Source of the DNA: Candidatus Hodarchaeota archaeon
GTDB lineage: Archaea > Asgardarchaeota > Heimdallarchaeia > Hodarchaeales > Hodarchaeaceae
Direction: 5' to 3'
Assembly (NCBI GenBank): GCA_016839665.1
Contig: JAEOTU010000045.1
Location: forward strand, 1-18,515
DNA: 18,515 bases
Below, in pieces: positions 14,514 to 18,515 of the stretch. The notes under the pieces are model-generated. The model was not told the DNA's origin and searched no databases. It was given only the letters and a program-made list of their open reading frames with translations. Within the stretch, counting starts at the first letter, position 1. Each line of letters opens with the position of its first letter. The position numbers and the translations under genes were made by a program.

Positions 14514-15656
14514 ATGAATACTAGTCATGTTATTGAGAATTTTGTTCATAAAAACGGGAGCCATTGTGAGTCCACGACTTTAAGAGACTTGATCGTGCAT
14601 GAAGGAATCGAAATTTCTGAGGACATGGTGTTTGGTCTGGATTGTACTTTTGGTTTTACATTTTTCAATAATTCACAGGAGGAGCAAACGGAAGATCTGT
14701 TTGGTAGGGAATTTCCTTTATTCATTGGAGGAAAACAAGGAACTGTCATTGAAGAGAGTATGGCCTGCCGTGTCTTGGGATTGAACATTGGTATTGAAAC
14801 GTTTTCTTCTCCTGATGTCGCTTGGGATGCTTCTAAAGATTGGATCACACAAGATATTCCCTTAGGACTGCAGGTTGATATGGGGTTCTTATCATACTTT
14901 GATTGGCCAGAAGAAATGCACTTCGGTGGTCATTTCATCACATTAATTGGATTTGATGAGGTAAAAGACTTAGCATTCGTGTGTGACACAGAATTTGATG
15001 ATGTCCAAGAAGTACCGATCGTTGACCTCAAGAAGGCTCGAAGTTCAAAATTTGGAGTACGTTTCTTACATCCCCATAATAAGCATGTTCATATTTTAAA
15101 AAGACCAGATGGGAAGAAACCGCCTTTTGCTAAAGCAGTAAAGTTAGCTTTACTGCAAGTTGCCCGACAGGTCGTAGCACCATCAACAAATTATCACGGA
15201 ATTCCTGCACTAAAATTATTTATGGACTCAATACCAACATGGCTAAATATATTGAAAGGAACAATGAGGACGCCTTATTCCAACAAAACTATATCAAGAG
15301 CAGCTTTTACGCTTGAAATGGTTTACGGATTAATCGAGGAAATGGGGACAGGGGGTGCTATCTTTCGAAATCTGTATTCAAACTATTTGAAAGAACTTTC
15401 GAATCATCCTGAAATAAGAGAGGGAATATATGCCTGGAAGGAAGAAGAAATCTTCTATTTGGAGGATGCAACGGAGAAATTATCGAAATCGGCGACGTTG
15501 TGGACTGAATTTTCGAGTAACATCAAAAAAGCTTTGGATCAAGGCAAAGATGACTGTTTACAATTACTTGATTTAACAGAATTAACCAATCTCGTTGGTG
15601 ATATCATCACATTAGAAGATGATGGATTTCGGAATTTATTACAAATCAAACTATGA
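14514..15656 (+). CDS. BtrH-like protein (papain-fold N-terminal domain plus helical C-terminal domain), first copy
   Basis: The 380-residue product matches the architecture of BtrH from butirosin synthesis: a BtrH_N domain followed by a DUF4872-type domain. BtrH transfers an acyl group from a carrier protein to an aminoglycoside. The probable nucleophile is C18 in GSHCESTTLRDL, followed by the SEDMVFGLD block; H140 in GGHFITLIGFD and D158 in FVCDTE would complete a Cys-His-Asp triad. Residues from about 200 on are helical and contain no cysteine or histidine cluster. The glycine motif after the SE..VFG block (LDCTFGF) departs from the usual GxGLGF/Y form, so its substrate may differ from that of the second copy at 18176. 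No signal peptide or membrane segment is present, so it should be cytoplasmic. It sits between padR and the UvrA-like gene, 3 and 12 bases away. A papain-like amidase or peptidase activity is the main alternative. Confidence 0.85.
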   Translation: MNTSHVIENFVHKNGSHCESTTLRDLIVHEGIEISEDMVFGLDCTFGFTFFNNSQEEQTEDLFGREFPLFIGGKQGTVIEESMACRVLGLNIGIETFSSPDVAWDASKDWITQDIPLGLQVDMGFLSYFDWPEEMHFGGHFITLIGFDEVKDLAFVCDTEFDDVQEVPIVDLKKARSSKFGVRFLHPHNKHVHILKRPDGKKPPFAKAVKLALLQVARQVVAPSTNYHGIPALKLFMDSIPTWLNILKGTMRTPYSNKTISRAAFTLEMVYGLIEEMGTGGAIFRNLYSNYLKELSNHPEIREGIYAWKEEEIFYLEDATEKLSKSATLWTEFSSNIKKALDQGKDDCLQLLDLTELTNLVGDIITLEDDGFRNLLQIKL

Positions 15657-15668
15657 GAATGTGAGAAA

Positions 15669-18152
15669 ATGAATCAGATTGAAGTCGTTGGAGCAAGAAT
15701 TCATAACCTGAAGAACATTAATGTGAGTATTCCGAAGAATAAGATCATTGCGATTACTGGAGTGTCAGGTTCAGGGAAGAGTTCCCTCGCTTTTGACATC
15801 CTCTTTGAAGAAGGGATGCGAAGATACTTGCAATCTATTGGCTTACCTGCTAAAGTTGAGAGAGAGAAACCATTCGATTTATTGAGTGGATTATCTCCAA
15901 CTGTGGCAGTAGAACAACGAACTGCCCGTATAGTTAGCCCACGATCGACCGTAGGTACAAAAACCACATTATACACTTTCTTACGTCATTTATTCGCCTT
16001 GGAGAGCACAAAATTATGTCAGATTTGTCAAATACCAGTTGATACTGATCTATCATGTCCAACTTGTGGTATGAAAGCAGTAAATCTTGAGATCAAACAC
16101 TTCAGTTTTAACGAACCTTCTGGTATGTGTCTGGAGTGTAAGGGAAGGGGTTACATTGCAGAATTTCGGGAGGAAAAATTAATTCCTGATCCTACAAAAA
16201 ATCTTTTAGAAATCTGTGCAAGTGGATCAGCTGCTTTTGGAGATATGAAGAATTTTACGATAGGATTAGCTGACGTCATGGGATTTGATATCAACACCCC
16301 ATACAACGAGCTCCCACAAAAAATTCAGGACATTTTTTTGTTTGGAACCGATGAGAAAATGCAATTCAAGTGGAAATCCCGAAGATTTGAGGGCCTGATT
16401 GAAACAAAGTTCGAAGGAATTATCCCCCATCTTGATAGAGCGATGACAAAAACCACGAGTGCCTATAGAAGAAACAAGATTGAAAAGAATTTTATGACAA
16501 AAGTAACTTGTCCTGGCTGTCATGGATTTAAGGTTAACGTACAAGCAAGAACGGCATTAATCAATGGGAAACACATCGGGGAATTGGGAACCATGACAAT
16601 CGCGGAATTGATTAAGTTCTTGAAAAAGCTGAATGATTCACATGTTAAAACAAGTCATGGAAAAGCGCTTAGAAATGAAATAATAAAGCGCCTTGAGAAA
16701 TCATTGCTTGTTGGTCTTTCGTATCTTAGTTTGAACAGGAGTATGACGACCTTATCAGGTGGAGAGCTTCAAAGATTGAGCTTAATGTCCCACTTGGATG
16801 CTGGTTTGGACTCCCTGATTTTCATCCTTGATGAACCCAGTATGGGCATGCATGAACTTGAAAAGAACAGCTTGATGACCATACTAACAGAAATCAAAGA
16901 ACTTGGCAATTCTGTGATCATTGTTGAACATGATAAAAATATTATCTCAAAAACGGATCAAATCATTGACCTAGGGCCAGGTGCGGGAAGGTTAGGTGGA
17001 GAAATCGTCTTTCAAGGATCGTTAGATGAAATCAAGAAAAATGAAAACTCACTCACAGGGAAATTCATGAGTGGGGAACTCCAACTTCCACAAAAGAAAT
17101 CAACTAAACGAAGAAAGCTCATGAAAACAACGGGATTCCTTACACTGAAAGATGTAACAACAAATAATTTGAAAAAAATTGAAGTTAAAATCCCCCTAGG
17201 AATCATGGTTGGAATTGCTGGCGTTTCTGGTAGTGGAAAGAGTTCATTGATAAGTGAAACACTTGTACCTTTGTTACAAGAGCATTTTAATCAAAAAAAT
17301 GGGGAGGAAGAGGGATTCGTCCAGATTGATGATATTAAAGGGAAGCTTTCAGGCTGGGAAGATATTTCAGATTGTATTGTTGTCTCTCAATCCCCTATTG
17401 GCCGGACTAAAACATCAAATCCCGTCAGTTACATTGGAATCTGGGACGACATCAGAAAATTGTTTGCAAAACAACAGATAGCAAAATCACGCAAGTATAG
17501 TTCTGGACATTTTTCATTTAATAGTGATAAAGGACGGTGTCCTCATTGCAAAGGGGGGGGATTTATTGATTTACAAATTTCATTCTTTACAAAAATAGAT
17601 CTACCATGTGAGGAATGTAATGGAACTGGCTATTTGCTGGAAATCCTGGAAGTAAAATATAAAGGACTGAACATCCATGAAATTCTTAATTTAACGGTAT
17701 CCGAATCCCTTGAAGTCTTCAAGAATGAAGAGAAAATTGTGAACCATTTGAAAATCCTTGATGACATCGGGATGGGCTACATCACGCTCGGACAACCAGC
17801 AACAACATTAAGTGGTGGAGAAGCTCAAAGGATCAAGTTGGCTAAGGAACTAGGAAGAGCAAGGAAGAAGAAAACGCTCTATGTCTTAGATGAACCGACC
17901 ACAGGGCTTCACTACAATGATATTTTGAAATTAATTACTCTCTTAGATAAATTAGTTGACCAGGGAAATACTGTATTGATAATTGAGCATGATATTGACG
18001 TATTGTCCTATGTAGATTACTTGATAGAATTGGGTCCTGAAGGGGGTCCCGAGGGAGGGGAAGTTATTGCAGAAGGGTCTCCTGAAGATATTAAAACGAA
18101 TACCCAATCAAAAACAGCTCCTTTTTTGCACTTACAGGAAGTTGTTACTTAA
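15669..18152 (+). CDS. Short UvrA-like ABC ATPase lacking the UvrB-binding domain (UvrA2/DrrC type)
   Basis: The protein has both ABC ATPase modules of UvrA: Walker A GVSGSGKSS at 31-39 and 518-526, signatures LSGGELQR (362-369) and LSGGEAQR (714-721), Walker B LDEP at 387-390 and 740-743, and EHD switch histidines. All three zinc modules are there: C117/C120/C130/C133, C154/C157/C281/C284 and C624/C627/C647/C650. The product has 827 residues against about 940 for repair UvrA. The missing part is the UvrB-binding domain: the first zinc pairs are separated by only nine residues, where E. coli UvrA has more than a hundred. Such short forms (UvrA2, and DrrC of daunorubicin producers) act outside standard excision repair, in DrrC as drug self-protection by releasing drug from DNA. 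Here the gene lies between two BtrH-like genes under PadR control, which supports a resistance or metabolite role. The Shine-Dalgarno site is weak. A run of eight G falls at 17553-17560 inside zinc module 3, in frame. Confidence 0.93.
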   Translation: MNQIEVVGARIHNLKNINVSIPKNKIIAITGVSGSGKSSLAFDILFEEGMRRYLQSIGLPAKVEREKPFDLLSGLSPTVAVEQRTARIVSPRSTVGTKTTLYTFLRHLFALESTKLCQICQIPVDTDLSCPTCGMKAVNLEIKHFSFNEPSGMCLECKGRGYIAEFREEKLIPDPTKNLLEICASGSAAFGDMKNFTIGLADVMGFDINTPYNELPQKIQDIFLFGTDEKMQFKWKSRRFEGLIETKFEGIIPHLDRAMTKTTSAYRRNKIEKNFMTKVTCPGCHGFKVNVQARTALINGKHIGELGTMTIAELIKFLKKLNDSHVKTSHGKALRNEIIKRLEKSLLVGLSYLSLNRSMTTLSGGELQRLSLMSHLDAGLDSLIFILDEPSMGMHELEKNSLMTILTEIKELGNSVIIVEHDKNIISKTDQIIDLGPGAGRLGGEIVFQGSLDEIKKNENSLTGKFMSGELQLPQKKSTKRRKLMKTTGFLTLKDVTTNNLKKIEVKIPLGIMVGIAGVSGSGKSSLISETLVPLLQEHFNQKNGEEEGFVQIDDIKGKLSGWEDISDCIVVSQSPIGRTKTSNPVSYIGIWDDIRKLFAKQQIAKSRKYSSGHFSFNSDKGRCPHCKGGGFIDLQISFFTKIDLPCEECNGTGYLLEILEVKYKGLNIHEILNLTVSESLEVFKNEEKIVNHLKILDDIGMGYITLGQPATTLSGGEAQRIKLAKELGRARKKKTLYVLDEPTTGLHYNDILKLITLLDKLVDQGNTVLIIEHDIDVLSYVDYLIELGPEGGPEGGEVIAEGSPEDIKTNTQSKTAPFLHLQEVVT

Positions 18153-18175
18153 GAAGAACTATGGAGTTATTTATT

Positions 18176-18515
18176 ATGAACACAAGAACTACCTATCTAA
18201 TTCCTAACTTTCGTCACGTACCTGGAGTGCATTGCACTTCCACGGCTATTCGTGACGTTTTTGAGTTTCATGGACTCAATATGAGCGAAGCAATGGTTTT
18301 TGGATGTGGTAGTGGCTTAGGATTAGGTTATGGAAAAATCGGAACCATGAATCCAAATATTGGAGGACGTCAATATAAGTTTGAGGATAATCTTTGTAAG
18401 CTTCTGAATATCAAGCTAAATAAATTTCAGACCACGAATGAAGAAGAAGGTTGGCTACGACTCAAAAAAATGATAAAAAGCAATATTCCCGCTGCACTTA
18501 ATGTTGACATGGCTT
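18176..18515 (+). CDS. BtrH-like protein, second copy (3' end outside window)
   Basis: The first 113 residues are visible. They carry the classic BtrH_N opening: RHVPGVHCTSTAIRDV with the probable nucleophile C20, then HGLNMSEAMVFGCGSGLGLGYG, the canonical form of the glycine motif. The predicted histidine and aspartate lie beyond the window. The start at 18176 follows GGAG (18163-18166) by 9 bases; an in-frame ATG at 18161 would add five residues but has a poorer site. It begins 23 bases after the UvrA-like gene, so it belongs to the same operon. It is clearly homologous to the copy at 14514 in layout (cysteine near residue 20, SE.MVFG block) yet the two share little identity, so they are old paralogs and not a recent duplication. 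BtrH-type acyl transfer is the family's known activity; the substrate here is unknown. Confidence 0.88.
   Translation, partial: MNTRTTYLIPNFRHVPGVHCTSTAIRDVFEFHGLNMSEAMVFGCGSGLGLGYGKIGTMNPNIGGRQYKFEDNLCKLLNIKLNKFQTTNEEEGWLRLKKMIKSNIPAALNVDMA

Noticed and set aside
14514..15656. Bacteriocin-processing C39 peptidase
   Set aside because: There are no transporter segments and no leader-peptide gene; the SE..VFG block and helical C-terminal domain fit BtrH better.
17553..17560. Run of eight G as a programmed frameshift site
   Set aside because: The frame continues correctly through it as Lys-Gly-Gly-Gly in a conserved zinc module, so nothing calls for a shift.
15669..18152. Gene as the excision-repair uvrA
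   Set aside because: The UvrB-binding domain is missing and the neighbours are BtrH-like genes, not repair genes.
1..18515. tRNA, rRNA, CRISPR array, insertion sequence or transposase
   Set aside because: No cloverleaf sequence, spaced direct-repeat array, terminal inverted repeat or transposase motif was seen by eye; a covariance-model scan was not possible.

Overview
The window is an A+T-rich archaeal segment with dense, closely spaced genes. It most likely comes from an Asgard (Promethearchaeota) archaeon, though this is inferred from gene content and not from a marker gene. The evidence is: both bacterial-type gyrase and archaeal/eukaryal topoisomerase VI; topoisomerase VI subunits whose motifs read more like plant TOP6A/TOP6B than like Sulfolobus or Methanocaldococcus proteins; a Rab-like small GTPase; and archaeal promoter elements combined with Shine-Dalgarno sites.

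Region 1 (1-12859, + strand) is a topoisomerase operon of five genes with gaps of only 13-15 bases: the 3' part of gyrB, complete gyrA, top6B, top6A, and an unnamed gene with a protein-kinase-like signature. The outstanding object is top6B. A recognisable core of about 565 residues is followed by about 1,750 residues made of roughly 27 degenerate helix-hairpin-helix-like repeats of two alternating types, giving a 2,313-residue protein. The nearest analogy I know is topoisomerase V of Methanopyrus, an unrelated topoisomerase that also carries a long helix-hairpin-helix tail.

Region 2 (12860-13829) holds a minus-strand pair: a Rab-like GTPase gene that converges on the topoisomerase operon and, upstream of it, a 49-codon GTG-start zinc-ribbon gene. 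The rest is a divergent control region with a good BRE/TATA element and two tandem 14-base repeats just upstream of a PadR-type regulator.

Region 3 (13830-18515, + strand) is a second operon: padR, a BtrH-like gene, a short UvrA-like ABC ATPase lacking the UvrB-binding domain, and a second BtrH-like gene that runs off the window. The four genes are 3, 12 and 23 bases apart. My reading is a PadR-controlled cassette in which two papain-fold BtrH-type acyltransferases or amidases work with a DrrC/UvrA2-like ATPase, perhaps in making, modifying or resisting a small molecule or DNA-binding toxin. No such system is known to me, and its function is not established by the sequence.
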